The notes beneath the pieces are model-generated. The model had not been told where the DNA came from and ran no database searches. It worked only from the letters and a program-made list of their open reading frames with translations. The translations under genes were made by a program, and so were the position numbers. This document shows, piece by piece, positions 54,225 through 63,040 of a stretch of 64,000 nt of DNA; the first letter of the stretch is position 1, and every line of letters starts with the position of its first letter. Origin of the DNA: Terriglobia bacterium (GTDB lineage Bacteria > Acidobacteriota > Terriglobia > Bryobacterales > Bryobacteraceae); the NCBI GenBank assembly GCA_021325235.1, contig JAJPHN010000016.1, forward strand, positions 107,924 through 171,923, given 5' to 3'.

Positions 54225-57200
54225 CTATGAGTGGCGAACGAGTTACCGCCACGAAGACGGCAACTTAGTCACGCTGTTCTACATTCCGGCACTTTCCTGC
54301 GCAGTACAGTACGACCGCATGACGGGATATTTCAGCGCCGACGCGCTGGCGCTCGCTTCGCGCGGTATCGACGAGCTGATTCGCAACGATGGACGCATGC
54401 GGCTGATCGTGGGCTGCACGCTCGATCCGGATGAGCAGAGGGCCATCGGGGAAGGCTACGATCTGCGCGCGGCGGTAGAAGCGAAGCTGGCGCGGGTGCC
54501 GCTGGAGCCGCCCGATGATCGCGCGCGGCAGGGCCTGGGAATGCTGGCTTGGATGGTGGCGCAGGGGCATCTCGACGTGCGCGTGGCCGTGCCGATGCGA
54601 ACGCCGGGGATTTTTCACGATAAGGTCGCAGTCATCACGGATTGCGAGGGCAACCGGCTCAGCTTTTCCGGGTCGATCAATGAGACGGCTGGCGGCTGGC
54701 TCGCGAATCACGAGAGTTTTCACGTCTACTGCTCCTGGCTCGGCGGCCGCGAGACGATTCATACCGAGGACGAGGTGAATCAGTTTGCGACGTTGTGGGA
54801 TGATCGCAGCCCCGCCGTGCGCGTGCTTGAGTTTCCGGATGCGCTGCGGCGGAAGCTGCTCGAGTTTCTGCCGAAAAACGAGGCGCATACGTCGCCCGTA
54901 GTTTGGGACGTGGAGCGGACGCCCGAACCAAAGTTCAAGCTACTGCCGGATGAGTACCGGCGCATCGTCTGGACGTTTGTTTCGCAAGCGGCGAGGCTTT
55001 CGACCGGTATTCGCGTCGGGGAAATGACTTCGGCCATTACGCCATGGCCGCATCAGGTTCGGACGTACACGCGGTTCGTGATGCAGTGGCCGTGCCGTTT
55101 GCTGATTGCCGATGAGGTCGGGCTTGGCAAGACGATTTCTGCCGGATTGATTCTGCGTCAGGCGATGCTTTCGGGCCTGGCAAAGCGCATTCTGATTCTT
55201 ACGCCGAAGTCGGTCCAGATTCAGTGGCAGAACGAGCTCTACGAGAAGTTCAATCTGAACGTGCCGATTTACGACGGGGCGAATCTGCGCTGGCGGGCGG
55301 TGCCGCCGTCGAATGTGGCGCGCGAGCAGCCGGTCGGCAGAAAGGAATGGCAAGCGCAGCCGATTGTGCTGGCGTCGAGCTATCTGATGCGGCGGGCGGA
55401 CCGGCAACCGGAACTGACCGAAGCCGAGCCTTGGGATCTGATCGTGCTGGATGAAGCGCATCATGCGCGACGGAAGGGCGCCGGAACGATTCAGGAGCGC
55501 GGGCCGAATGCGTTGCTCGGTTTGATGCGGCAGATGAAAGACCGGTGCGCGAGTTTGCTGCTGCTTTCGGCGACGCCGATGCAGGTGCATCCGGTCGAGA
55601 TGTGGGATCTGGCGAATATGCTGGGATTGCCGCCGGGGTGGGCTGCTCAGGATGACACGGTCGAGCAGTATTTTCGGCTCTGCTCGGCGGCGAATCCGTC
55701 TCCATCGGAATTCGAGTATCTGGCGCGGTTGTTTCGTGATACGGAGGCGCATTTCGGGCCGTTTACGGAAGCCGAGATTGCGGAGATTTTGCCGAAGGGG
55801 ACGAATCTGAGCCGCAAGAAAGTTGTGGAGGCGCTGCGGGAACAGTCAAGCATACGGCGGAAGGGGCTGGATGCGGAAAAGCGCCGTTTAGCATTGCAGT
55901 TTCTGCAGGCGGCAAGCCCGCTGCGGCGGTTGATGGTACGGAATACGCGCGAATTGCTGCGGCGTTATGCGCGGGAGGGCAAGCTGGCGCTGCCGATTGC
56001 GGAGCGCGAGCCGAAGACGGTGGTTGTTGAGATGACCGCGGCGGAGTCGGCGCTGTATGAGGCGGTTGAAGACTACATTGCCGATACGTACAACGCGGCT
56101 TCGCCGGATAAACGCTCCGCGGTCGGTTTTGTGATGACGATCTACCGGCGCCGGCTGGCGAGTAGTTTCAAGGCATTGGAAAAGACATTAGTCGGACGAT
56201 TGCAGCGGGTCGACGCCATCACCGAAGAAGACGCCTCGCAGGATGAACTCGGCGAGGAGTACCAGGAGCCCGAAGACTTAACGCACGCGGTCGAGCAGGC
56301 GGGCGCGTTTGAAGAAAGAAGCCGCATTCAGGAGTTGCTGAAGCAAATCGCGCGGCTGGGCACAAACGACAGCAAAGTGCGGCGGCTTAGGAGCGAGTTG
56401 CAGGCGTGTTTTGAGCAGGGTTACAAAGCCGCGATCGTCTTTACGCAATATACCGACACGATGGAGTATCTGCGCGAGTATCTGGCGGGGCAGATCGAGG
56501 GGGTGCCGATTGCGTCGTATTCGGGTGGGGGCGGTGCCTGGCGCGATACGGGCGGCAACTGGAACACTTGCACCAAAGAGGAGATCAAGCGGCGGCTCAA
56601 AGGTGGTCAAATCAAGCTGCTGATCTGTACGGATGCGGCGGGCGAAGGACTGAACATGCAGTTCGCGGGCGTGATCGCGAATTATGATTTGCCCTGGAAT
56701 CCGATGAAGGTCGAGCAGCGGATCGGGCGTATCGACCGGCTCGGGCAAAAGCATCCGCAGATTCGCGTCCTGAACTTCGCGTATCGGGGCACGGTCGAAG
56801 AAGACGTGTTCTTCACGATTGGGAATCGCATTAATCTGTTTCAGGGCATTGTTGGACGGCTGCAGCCGATCCTGTCGCGCTTGCCGCGACAGATGCAGGA
56901 GATCACGTTGGAGAATCGCGAGCGCCGGGAAGCGGCACGGGCCGAGTTCATCTCCGAGCTGGAACATGACTTGACGGAGGCGGAGCGCACCGGCTTTGAT
57001 GTGGACGCGACAGCTGTTGGAAGCCTCGAAATACCCGCACTACCGGATGCAGCGCTTACGTTAGCTGATTTTGATCGAATTCTCTCGGATGTTGAAGCGT
57101 GTCCGGCTGCATGCGAAGTCATGCCGCTCGATCCGGGTTCCTATGCTGTTTCTGTTCCTGGTCTCGGGACGGTGCGTGTTACGACGGAAGCGGAGACTTT

Positions 57201-57471
57201 CGATTATTCTTCCGATAACCAGCAACTCTTCTCGCCCGGCGGGGAAGCGTATTCCGTTTTGGCAGCGGTTCCCGAGCCAGTTGGGTCAGGCGAAGGTGTC
57301 GCGTGGCTGGTAGAGCACAACGGCATTCGCCGTTTCATCGTGCAAACCGAGCATGGGCCGGTTGAGGTTCGGAATTTTGCCGAGCTAATACGAGCGCTCG
57401 CACACGTGGGTTCCCCGACGGCTTGTCCGTATGAGCAGTCTGAAAAATGCAAAACGCTCCTGATTGCTTGA
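54208..57471 (+). CDS. PLD-SNF2 helicase/nuclease fusion
   Basis: From the ATG at 54208 (MNRLSDYEWRTSYRHEDGNL) the protein has 1087 residues. Residues about 20-200 form a phospholipase-D-type domain with a single HxK motif (FHDKVAVITD near 136) and LSFSGSINETAGGW near 155, as in PLD-family nucleases. An SNF2 motor follows: LIADEVGLGKTISAGLIL (about 300), VLDEAHHARR (about 415), LLLLSATPMQ, IVFTQYTDTMEYL (about 743) and RIGRIDRLGQ (about 839). It may move along DNA and cut it or recruit nucleases. It is the last gene of the co-directional module. Confidence 0.9.
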   Translation: MNRLSDYEWRTSYRHEDGNLVTLFYIPALSCAVQYDRMTGYFSADALALASRGIDELIRNDGRMRLIVGCTLDPDEQRAIGEGYDLRAAVEAKLARVPLEPPDDRARQGLGMLAWMVAQGHLDVRVAVPMRTPGIFHDKVAVITDCEGNRLSFSGSINETAGGWLANHESFHVYCSWLGGRETIHTEDEVNQFATLWDDRSPAVRVLEFPDALRRKLLEFLPKNEAHTSPVVWDVERTPEPKFKLLPDEYRRIVWTFVSQAARLSTGIRVGEMTSAITPWPHQVRTYTRFVMQWPCRLLIADEVGLGKTISAGLILRQAMLSGLAKRILILTPKSVQIQWQNELYEKFNLNVPIYDGANLRWRAVPPSNVAREQPVGRKEWQAQPIVLASSYLMRRADRQPELTEAEPWDLIVLDEAHHARRKGAGTIQERGPNALLGLMRQMKDRCASLLLLSATPMQVHPVEMWDLANMLGLPPGWAAQDDTVEQYFRLCSAANPSPSEFEYLARLFRDTEAHFGPFTEAEIAEILPKGTNLSRKKVVEALREQSSIRRKGLDAEKRRLALQFLQAASPLRRLMVRNTRELLRRYAREGKLALPIAEREPKTVVVEMTAAESALYEAVEDYIADTYNAASPDKRSAVGFVMTIYRRRLASSFKALEKTLVGRLQRVDAITEEDASQDELGEEYQEPEDLTHAVEQAGAFEERSRIQELLKQIARLGTNDSKVRRLRSELQACFEQGYKAAIVFTQYTDTMEYLREYLAGQIEGVPIASYSGGGGAWRDTGGNWNTCTKEEIKRRLKGGQIKLLICTDAAGEGLNMQFAGVIANYDLPWNPMKVEQRIGRIDRLGQKHPQIRVLNFAYRGTVEEDVFFTIGNRINLFQGIVGRLQPILSRLPRQMQEITLENRERREAARAEFISELEHDLTEAERTGFDVDATAVGSLEIPALPDAALTLADFDRILSDVEACPAACEVMPLDPGSYAVSVPGLGTVRVTTEAETFDYSSDNQQLFSPGGEAYSVLAAVPEPVGSGEGVAWLVEHNGIRRFIVQTEHGPVEVRNFAELIRALAHVGSPTACPYEQSEKCKTLLIA

Positions 57472-57597
57472 CATGCCCATTCTTACTCGGGTCGATTTGG
57501 CGGCAGCAACGGGCTGAGGCTCATCATTAGCCGATCAAAGGAGCCCCGGGCGCGAAACCGCCCTCAAACCCACAGGCTGCCGCTAAAGGCGAGTTTT
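57472..57597. other. Intergenic gap holding a partial repeat copy
   Basis: Between convergent genes. CGATTTGGCGGCAGCAACG at 57493-57511 matches the first part of the 62-base repeat found at 58949 and 62339. A weak stem near 57583-57593 followed by TTTTT could end helicase transcription. Confidence 0.4.
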
Positions 57598-58233
57598 TCA
57601 AGCTATCGTTGCCAAGTAGTCCGCCACCGTGGCATTCAGCAATTCGGTTCCTTCCCGTTCCGCTCTTGCTTTCATGACGTGCAAGGCCGAATGGTTCAGG
57701 TCTCCGGTTTCCAACAACTCCAAATCTCGCTGTTGTCGCGATAACTCATCCTGAACCAGCCGATCCCGCAAAATGGCTTCTTCGCTTTCTCGCGACCCGA
57801 ACTGGATGTGCCTTATGTTCTGGGTCAGGTAGTCGACTGCCTCATACGCTTGTCGGGAGGCGAGCACCGCGTTTTTGGTATCGCCCTTCATCCGGCATTC
57901 CAAACAGTAGTAAACGGCAGCGGCGGCATTCTCGGCCAGGCGATTTAGCGCGGTCCACTTATCTCCATCGCCTGGTGCCAGTTCCATTGCGCGCGCAGCA
58001 AGCGGTTGTAGTCCTTTAACGGGCGGTTGCCGATCTAGAGCGTGTTCCCAAACCAGATCTAATCCTTCCCGAAGCACCGCCGGATCGCCCTTCTTGAACA
58101 ACTTTGCGTACTGCACATAGTACGGCATCAACCGTTCAGCACACGCAGCCGCGAATGCAGCTCGGGCATTCTCCGAAAGCTGAGACAGCGTATCTATCAA
58201 CAGAGATTCGTCACGTGTTTGCACTTTGAACAC
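57598..58233 (-). CDS. DUF416-family protein, probable immunity protein
   Basis: The 211-residue protein has the DUF416 pattern: SENARAAFAAACAERLMPYY, DPAVLREGLDLVWEHALD, then NRLAENAAAAVYYCLECRMK. DUF416 proteins turn up beside polymorphic toxins as predicted immunity proteins. It lies 9 bases downstream of the deaminase-like toxin ORF on the same strand, the usual toxin-immunity order. No signal peptide, which fits neutralising a cytoplasmic toxin. Confidence 0.75.
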   Translation of the reverse strand: MFKVQTRDESLLIDTLSQLSENARAAFAAACAERLMPYYVQYAKLFKKGDPAVLREGLDLVWEHALDRQPPVKGLQPLAARAMELAPGDGDKWTALNRLAENAAAAVYYCLECRMKGDTKNAVLASRQAYEAVDYLTQNIRHIQFGSRESEEAILRDRLVQDELSRQQRDLELLETGDLNHSALHVMKARAEREGTELLNATVADYLATIA

Positions 58234-58242
58234 TCCTTCGTT

Positions 58243-58551
58243 CTAAGGCCAACGAGCACTTCTCGGACCAGTTATGGAACCACCCGATTGAATGATAAAT
58301 TGCTGGCATTCGGAGCAGATATCCCGGCTCGTGCCCAATGTCTTCGGAGTAAGTCCACGCGCCTGGGCGTCCTTTATAGCGGTTATTTCGGCATGTTGCC
58401 CGGGTAATCTTGCGAGAACCTCATTTTCGGACTGCAGTGCCCGCTGCGCCGGTGACAAATCTCTGCCGCCTCCAGCTACCACATTTACTCCCTCATCCGT
58501 TTCAAGAACGGCTACGGTGCGCTGTTTGAATGCAATCGGATCATCCGCCAA
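58243..58551 (-). CDS. Deaminase-fold toxin domain, orphan C-terminal cassette
   Basis: The 102-residue ORF carries DLSPAQRALQSENEVLARLP, then GQHAEITAIKDAQARGLTPK and DICSECQQFI. HAE plus CxxC is the zinc site of the cytidine-deaminase-like fold used by many polymorphic toxins (nucleic-acid or nucleotide deaminases). No ATG is present; TTG at 58551 is the only start and a TAA lies shortly upstream in frame. It therefore looks like a toxin tip without its trafficking domain. Its partner is the DUF416 gene downstream. Confidence 0.7.
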   Translation of the reverse strand: MADDPIAFKQRTVAVLETDEGVNVVAGGGRDLSPAQRALQSENEVLARLPGQHAEITAIKDAQARGLTPKTLGTSRDICSECQQFIIQSGGSITGPRSARWP

Positions 58552-58587
58552 AACGAGTGGATCCGGCTCCGAAGGGTGTGTCTGAGA

Positions 58588-58785
58588 TTAGTTATGAAAC
58601 GAACTCCGCAACGTGTCGAAAATGCTGCTGAGAACGCCGCCGCCACCGATCACAACTGTTGCTGTACCGCCACAAAGGATTACTGCTGCAGGGATTGACG
58701 CAAGCGCCCATTTCACCATGAAAGCGACCATCGAGCGAAACGACATGCGGACGTCTGTAACTACCACTTTATTATTCAATTCCAC
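58588..58785 (-). CDS. Small single-TM protein
   Basis: A 65-residue protein (MELNNKVVVTDVRMSFRSMV) with a hydrophobic helix FMVKWALASIPAAVILCGGT and a glycine-rich second segment. It looks like a short membrane protein seen elsewhere in acidobacteria. Its position upstream of the deaminase toxin could make it an accessory or immunity factor; this is unproven. Confidence 0.5.
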   Translation of the reverse strand: MELNNKVVVTDVRMSFRSMVAFMVKWALASIPAAVILCGGTATVVIGGGGVLSSIFDTLRSSFHN

Positions 58786-58948
58786 GATCTAAAAACTCTC
58801 CAGTTCCTCACAGTTATGCGAACCGCTCTTCTCCGCCGTACGCTGTGTTGTTGTGTCGATTCCGCTCAGGAATTCTCTGCCCAATTGGCTCGTCTCGTCG
58901 ATTAGCGAGAAGTAGGAGTTCTGACCGGGGGAACGGCGCTTTCACCGT

Positions 58949-59010
58949 CGATTTGGCGGCAGGAACGAGCCACGGCGGATCGTTGGGCGTTCGAGTGACG
59001 CCCTGGTCGG
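58949..59010. repeat. Imperfect 62-base direct repeat, copy 1
   Basis: It matches 62339-62400 at 54 of 62 positions by eye. The central 26 bases, from AACGAGCCACGGCGGATCGT into GGGC, are identical. It lies downstream of the lipoprotein gene, on the outer side of the VgrG-lipase cassette. Confidence 0.75.
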
Positions 59011-59056
59011 TCAAACGTGGCAGCTGCACTTGATTCCGGGATGAAGGATCCGAATG

Positions 59057-59626
59057 TTACTGAGCTTTCTCGTGCCGCAACTGCTGCAACTGCTCCGGCG
59101 AAAGCGATGCGTTCGCTTCTTTAATGACCGCCAGCAATTTCCCGCGGTTCCAGGCGTATGCCGTCTGCGATAGCTTGAAGATCCGCTCGGCAGCGTCCTG
59201 CGGCTTAGAGTGAAACTCACGAATATCCGTTCGCAAGAACAAGCTTTGACTTGCGGGCTCAGCCGGAATGAGGCCGGGGATGTACTCGAAACGAGCATGA
59301 TCGACTTGGTTCGGAGTGTCCGCCTCGATCTTACGAAGCCGCTGCATGACATCACCGCGAAGTTTGGGCAGGCTCGCTTCGACGACTGCCCGCACGATGA
59401 GCATAGATTGTGCGGCTTGAAAATCAAACCGAACATTGCTGACCATGCAGGAAAACGAGCCATCGGCGGATTTTGCGTAATTTTCGGGCGTGTCACCAAC
59501 TCTCGTTGAGAACGCATCCACATAGGCTCTTGCTTGCTGCGGGGCTGAATTTGTACTCGTGTTAGTCATGCATCCAATCGATATTGCCAGGAGCGCCGAT
59601 AGAAGTGAACCTTTCAGCATTTGCAT
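59057..59626 (-). CDS. Lipoprotein, probable immunity to the VgrG-linked lipase
   Basis: The 189-residue protein starts MQMLKGSLLSALLAISIGCM, a signal peptide with a lipobox-like SIGC. The mature part has no recognised domain (SCMVSNVRFDFQAAQSMLIV, then FIFxRTD-like LFLRTDIREFHSKPQDAA). It overlaps the end of the lipase-like tail by 13 bases. Periplasmic lipoproteins are the usual immunity partners of type VI lipase effectors, which act on membranes from the periplasm; that role is inferred from context. Confidence 0.65.
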   Translation of the reverse strand: MQMLKGSLLSALLAISIGCMTNTSTNSAPQQARAYVDAFSTRVGDTPENYAKSADGSFSCMVSNVRFDFQAAQSMLIVRAVVEASLPKLRGDVMQRLRKIEADTPNQVDHARFEYIPGLIPAEPASQSLFLRTDIREFHSKPQDAAERIFKLSQTAYAWNRGKLLAVIKEANASLSPEQLQQLRHEKAQ

Positions 59627-59997
59627 TCGCGGTAACCGGGGGCTGCGTCGATCTTATTGGCGTAAACATCCGTAATGCTGTGGGCTTCAATTGGATTCCC
59701 AAATGGCTGATTGAAGTATAGGGTTGGCGTCGAATCGTTATCGGTCGGTTCGGGATAATTTGCCTGAGCTCCGGAGATTGCGAAGGGCACGGGATCCGAT
59801 AGATTGTTCCAGTGTTCGTATTTCGGACCGACCGGCCAGCCACCCTCCGCAGTTCCGTAGGTGCTCACATGCAGACCGGAGAGAGCCTGCTCGGGGTCGT
59901 ATCCCTCGAGAGCCAGTTGCGCTTTGGCATCCGCAATTGCTTGCTGGGTAACCAATCCACCCTCACTGTGTGCGTACACCGTTAACGGGCCGGCTTG
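59614..59997 (-). pseudogene. Lipase-like tail severed from VgrG by an in-frame TAG
   Basis: The frame after the VgrG stop (TAG at 59998-60000) continues without shift for 127 residues: AGPLTVYAHSEGGLVTQQAI (a lipase-type nucleophile Ser in AHSEGG), then GWPVGPKYEHWNNLSDPVPF with a likely catalytic Asp, and IEAHSITDVYANKID with a likely His. The first half of this alpha/beta-hydrolase domain (KVFFVNGINTRLTG) is on the VgrG side. A single-base change from CAG to TAG explains the split. An internal ATG (59979) is possible but would give half a domain. Confidence 0.7.
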
Positions 59998-62247
59998 CTA
60001 CGATTTCCCGTACGCCACCAGTGCATCCGTGAGCGTTTTGGCCGGCTTTACCCTTTGCGTTTTGCCGATCATTCCAACACACTCTTTCAAATCTGCACCG
60101 ACTCCTTCGGTAGCGTTATAAATCCCGACGACTTCCGCACACGAGCGGTTGGCGATCTTCTGGAGAGTCGTGCACATGCCATCCTTCACAGGTTGGCCGT
60201 TCTCTCCCGTAAGCCGGGTGTTGATGCCGTTTACGAAGAACACCTTCGGCAACTTCTTCCCCTGACACTTGCCATCTGGCCGGAATCCGGTGGCATCGGC
60301 TGGCGATCCCGATTGCGGAGTACAGCCATTCCCGATCACTGCTCCGTCGTATTTCAGCTGATCTGACTTACGCCCGAGGTTGGCGACGAAGTTTTGAGTT
60401 TTCGGGTGATTAGCATCACCGATTTCCCACGCCCCTCCCATTGCCGCTGAGCCGACCATGTAGTCCCAAGCGCTAAGGCCAGCATCCTTTGCTGCTCCCG
60501 CTGCACCTGCGATGGCATCGGCGGTTTTCTTCATGCCTGAAGTTGGCGAGCTTGCTGCCGCGATTTCGGCGGCTGTGATCCTTTCGAGCATGCCCGGTTT
60601 TGCGGGAGCAGACCTACTTGTAATCGGTTGAACTTTCGGTTCGGTTGGGGATGACTGGAAATTCGATCCCGAATCACCATCGCCACCCGCCTCCCGTGAA
60701 ATGTACTTGCCGTGCAGATGAATGCGGCCATTCGGCGCAGAAATCAGAATGTCGCCATTGGCATTCGAGAGCTGAATCATTGAGCGGCCGGTTTCATTCG
60801 CCTTCTCGAACATCGAGAGTTTCAGGTTGTTCGGCGTAGCCAACGAGAGTGCTTCTTTGCCAGGTTTATCAACCATCTGGATGCGATTACCGCTCTTCGT
60901 AACGATCCGCTTTACGTCGTTCGGGGCGTATTCACCACCCCAGAAGTCCTCGGTCGGCCCCGTGTCGAAGCCGTTCCAAACGCTGCCGAGAATTACGGGA
61001 CGTTCGGGATCACCGTCTTCGAATGCAACGACGACTTCATCCCCAACCTCTGGCTGGAAGAAGAAACCGCGGCTCTGGCCCGAGTGCGGTGTCATCATGC
61101 GGGCCCACAGCATCGGCTCGCCCTGTTCCTGCCACCAGAAGCGAATCCGATAACGGCCCAAGCCGAGCGGATCGCTGTGTTCAACCACACGCGCAGGAAA
61201 AACACCGTCCACAATCGGACGTTGCGGCGGCTCCGGCTCCATCCACTTCGCCCAAGGTGTGCACCAGAATTCGTTTTCATAGCCGTGCAGCGTCCAGCGG
61301 TGAATCACTTTCGTCAGCCCGTACGTGCCGTTTGCATCGAGTGCACCATCAATCTGTACTTTGTCGCCAGCCCTGAGCCGGAGAATGCGGCTGACACCCT
61401 GCGCCATTACCTGCGAGCCTAATGCGCGTTCGCTTTGAAGTTGGAGCCGCTGCTGATAATCGCCTAGCGTTGGGGTGCGGCTGCGTTCGAAGACGTAGCC
61501 GGGCGGCAATGCCTGCGAACCTTGCGACACCGCATCGGTGAGCGGACCGCTTGCTCCGGTGAACGTGGGGGTCCGGTCGACTTCGTTAAATGACTGGCTC
61601 TGCATGACGAGCGGATCGTAATGCGCACCGTTCATCGAGGGCGTTGCGAGTCCGCCGCCGGCCCGGAAGCTCAGCAAGCCCGTTTCCTGCCGAAATGAAG
61701 CCGTGGTACCCGGCTGAAACTGGTCGAGAATTTCGATTCCGTCGGCGGTCGGCCGAATCCATCCGTTGTGATCGTCGGCTAAGCGAAGCAGAAAGCGGTA
61801 ATCCGTTTCGCCCCATTGCACGTACTGTTTCGGCAGGAGCTGCACGCTAATCTGCACCTTTGCCGATATGCCGCTGAAACCTGTCGCTTGCGAGGCAATC
61901 GCGCTCAGCGCGTTCGTGGTGTAGCAGAAGTAGCGCGGCGTCAGGTCCGTTTTGTAACTCTCGGACACCGCCCGCAAATAACCGCCAAAATTGCCGTACG
62001 CCAGATAGCGGAGTTTCGATTCCAGCACGAAACCCTCAAAAAACGTGATCTGCGCACCCTCATCGTCGTAGCCGAAAAGCGAGCAGGATTTGCCGAGATA
62101 ACTCTCGTACCGCGGTCGCTCATCTTTGGTTTGACGGAACTCCACTTCGAGCAGCCAATGACGGTTCAGTTCCTGGACCACAGAAACGGTATCGAGCAGG
62201 GCGTTGCTGAGCAGATCGCCGCCGATCTTGAGATAAGCCGGGTTCAT
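59998..62247 (-). CDS. Orphan VgrG (type VI spike) with truncated lipase effector domain
   Basis: The 749-residue protein has the VgrG/gpD-gpV order: an N-terminal gp27-like part (YRFLLRLADDHNGWIRPTAD), an OB-fold spike (DGVFPARVVEHSDPLGLGRY, then WWQEQGEPMLWARMMTPHSG and GDEVVVAFEDGDPERPVILG), and needle-like repeats (GNRIQMVDKPGKEALSLATP). After a linker it has a membrane-like Ala/Gly segment and the start of an alpha/beta-hydrolase domain (KLPKVFFVNGINTRLTGENG), which stops at TAG 59998. No other T6SS genes are in the window, so it would ride on machinery encoded elsewhere. Confidence 0.85.
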   Translation of the reverse strand: MNPAYLKIGGDLLSNALLDTVSVVQELNRHWLLEVEFRQTKDERPRYESYLGKSCSLFGYDDEGAQITFFEGFVLESKLRYLAYGNFGGYLRAVSESYKTDLTPRYFCYTTNALSAIASQATGFSGISAKVQISVQLLPKQYVQWGETDYRFLLRLADDHNGWIRPTADGIEILDQFQPGTTASFRQETGLLSFRAGGGLATPSMNGAHYDPLVMQSQSFNEVDRTPTFTGASGPLTDAVSQGSQALPPGYVFERSRTPTLGDYQQRLQLQSERALGSQVMAQGVSRILRLRAGDKVQIDGALDANGTYGLTKVIHRWTLHGYENEFWCTPWAKWMEPEPPQRPIVDGVFPARVVEHSDPLGLGRYRIRFWWQEQGEPMLWARMMTPHSGQSRGFFFQPEVGDEVVVAFEDGDPERPVILGSVWNGFDTGPTEDFWGGEYAPNDVKRIVTKSGNRIQMVDKPGKEALSLATPNNLKLSMFEKANETGRSMIQLSNANGDILISAPNGRIHLHGKYISREAGGDGDSGSNFQSSPTEPKVQPITSRSAPAKPGMLERITAAEIAAASSPTSGMKKTADAIAGAAGAAKDAGLSAWDYMVGSAAMGGAWEIGDANHPKTQNFVANLGRKSDQLKYDGAVIGNGCTPQSGSPADATGFRPDGKCQGKKLPKVFFVNGINTRLTGENGQPVKDGMCTTLQKIANRSCAEVVGIYNATEGVGADLKECVGMIGKTQRVKPAKTLTDALVAYGKS

Positions 62248-62338
62248 GGGCTCGCGTGCGGTCCTCGTCTCTCGTCAGGATACGGGATTGACTGCCTTTG
62301 GGCAATCCTGACGGGGACCGCGGTGCTTCTACGCTGGC

Positions 62339-62400
62339 CGATTAGGCGGCAGAAACGAGCCACGGCGGATCGTTGGGCTTTCGGACGATGCCATGGTCGG
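62339..62400. repeat. Imperfect 62-base direct repeat, copy 2
   Basis: It matches 58949-59010 at 54 of 62 positions by eye. It lies upstream of vgrG, between vgrG and the divergent gene at 62454. Together the copies bracket the VgrG-lipase-immunity cassette. Confidence 0.75.
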
Positions 62401-62453
62401 ACTGGCGGGTTCGAGGACATTGGTGGACGATGCCAAAGCCGTAATATGCCAGG

Positions 62454-62864
62454 ATGTGGCTCTTCACTATCTACGGATTTTTCTCCATTGCGTGCGCAAA
62501 TCACCGGGACGGCTCGATTGACAAGGAAACGGTGATGGTCCGGGCGAGGGACGCTGGCCATCTTCGAAAGCTGCAAATCCGATTTCCTTCGATGGCGAGT
62601 GCGGAAATTCGACACTCGCCCGTTTGGGATTACGCCTACCGCATTATCGTTCCGAAGCAAATCTGGATAGCCGCGTTAATCGAAATGGCTGAGGAACAGG
62701 ACTGGAGCAACTTCAAGAACAAGGTCGCGGTGCAGCAGGGGATGATCGATGGCCTGGAGTACAGCCGGGCACTGCACGATGTGTGGCGGATTGTGAATCG
62801 ACTCCAGACCCGACGCCCGAAGCTGAAGATGGGCAGCGGTACCAAATTGCCGCCATCGTACTAG
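62454..62864 (+). CDS. Conserved hypothetical protein
   Basis: The 136-residue protein begins MWLFTIYGFFSIACANHRDG and continues with MVRARDAGHLRKLQIRFPSM, DYAYRIIVPKQIWIAALIEM and LHDVWRIVNRLQ. I recognise this as a small protein often seen in genomic islands of varied bacteria, without known function. It lacks a signal peptide despite the hydrophobic start. It is divergent from vgrG. Confidence 0.7.
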   Translation: MWLFTIYGFFSIACANHRDGSIDKETVMVRARDAGHLRKLQIRFPSMASAEIRHSPVWDYAYRIIVPKQIWIAALIEMAEEQDWSNFKNKVAVQQGMIDGLEYSRALHDVWRIVNRLQTRRPKLKMGSGTKLPPSY

Positions 62865-63040
62865 AACAAAGAATCAAGAAACCAAAAAGTACCGGGGCGG
62901 AGGGCGTTTTCGACTCTTTTTGCCCTTCTAACGCGCTGTTTTGCTGTGGTCCTGGCGCGTAACTCGCTCAAAACACAGCATCTCTAACGGATTTTTCAAT
63001 TTCCGCTCAGGGTCACGAGCGTTTTCAGTAATACCTACTC

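Noticed and set aside
58814..59029. 71-residue minus-strand ORF
   Set aside because: It is largely the direct repeat plus low-complexity sequence and has no ribosome site; better treated as repeat.
59998..60000. TAG in vgrG as pyrrolysine
   Set aside because: Pyrrolysine is confined to few lineages and methylamine enzymes; a CAG-to-TAG mutation is simpler.
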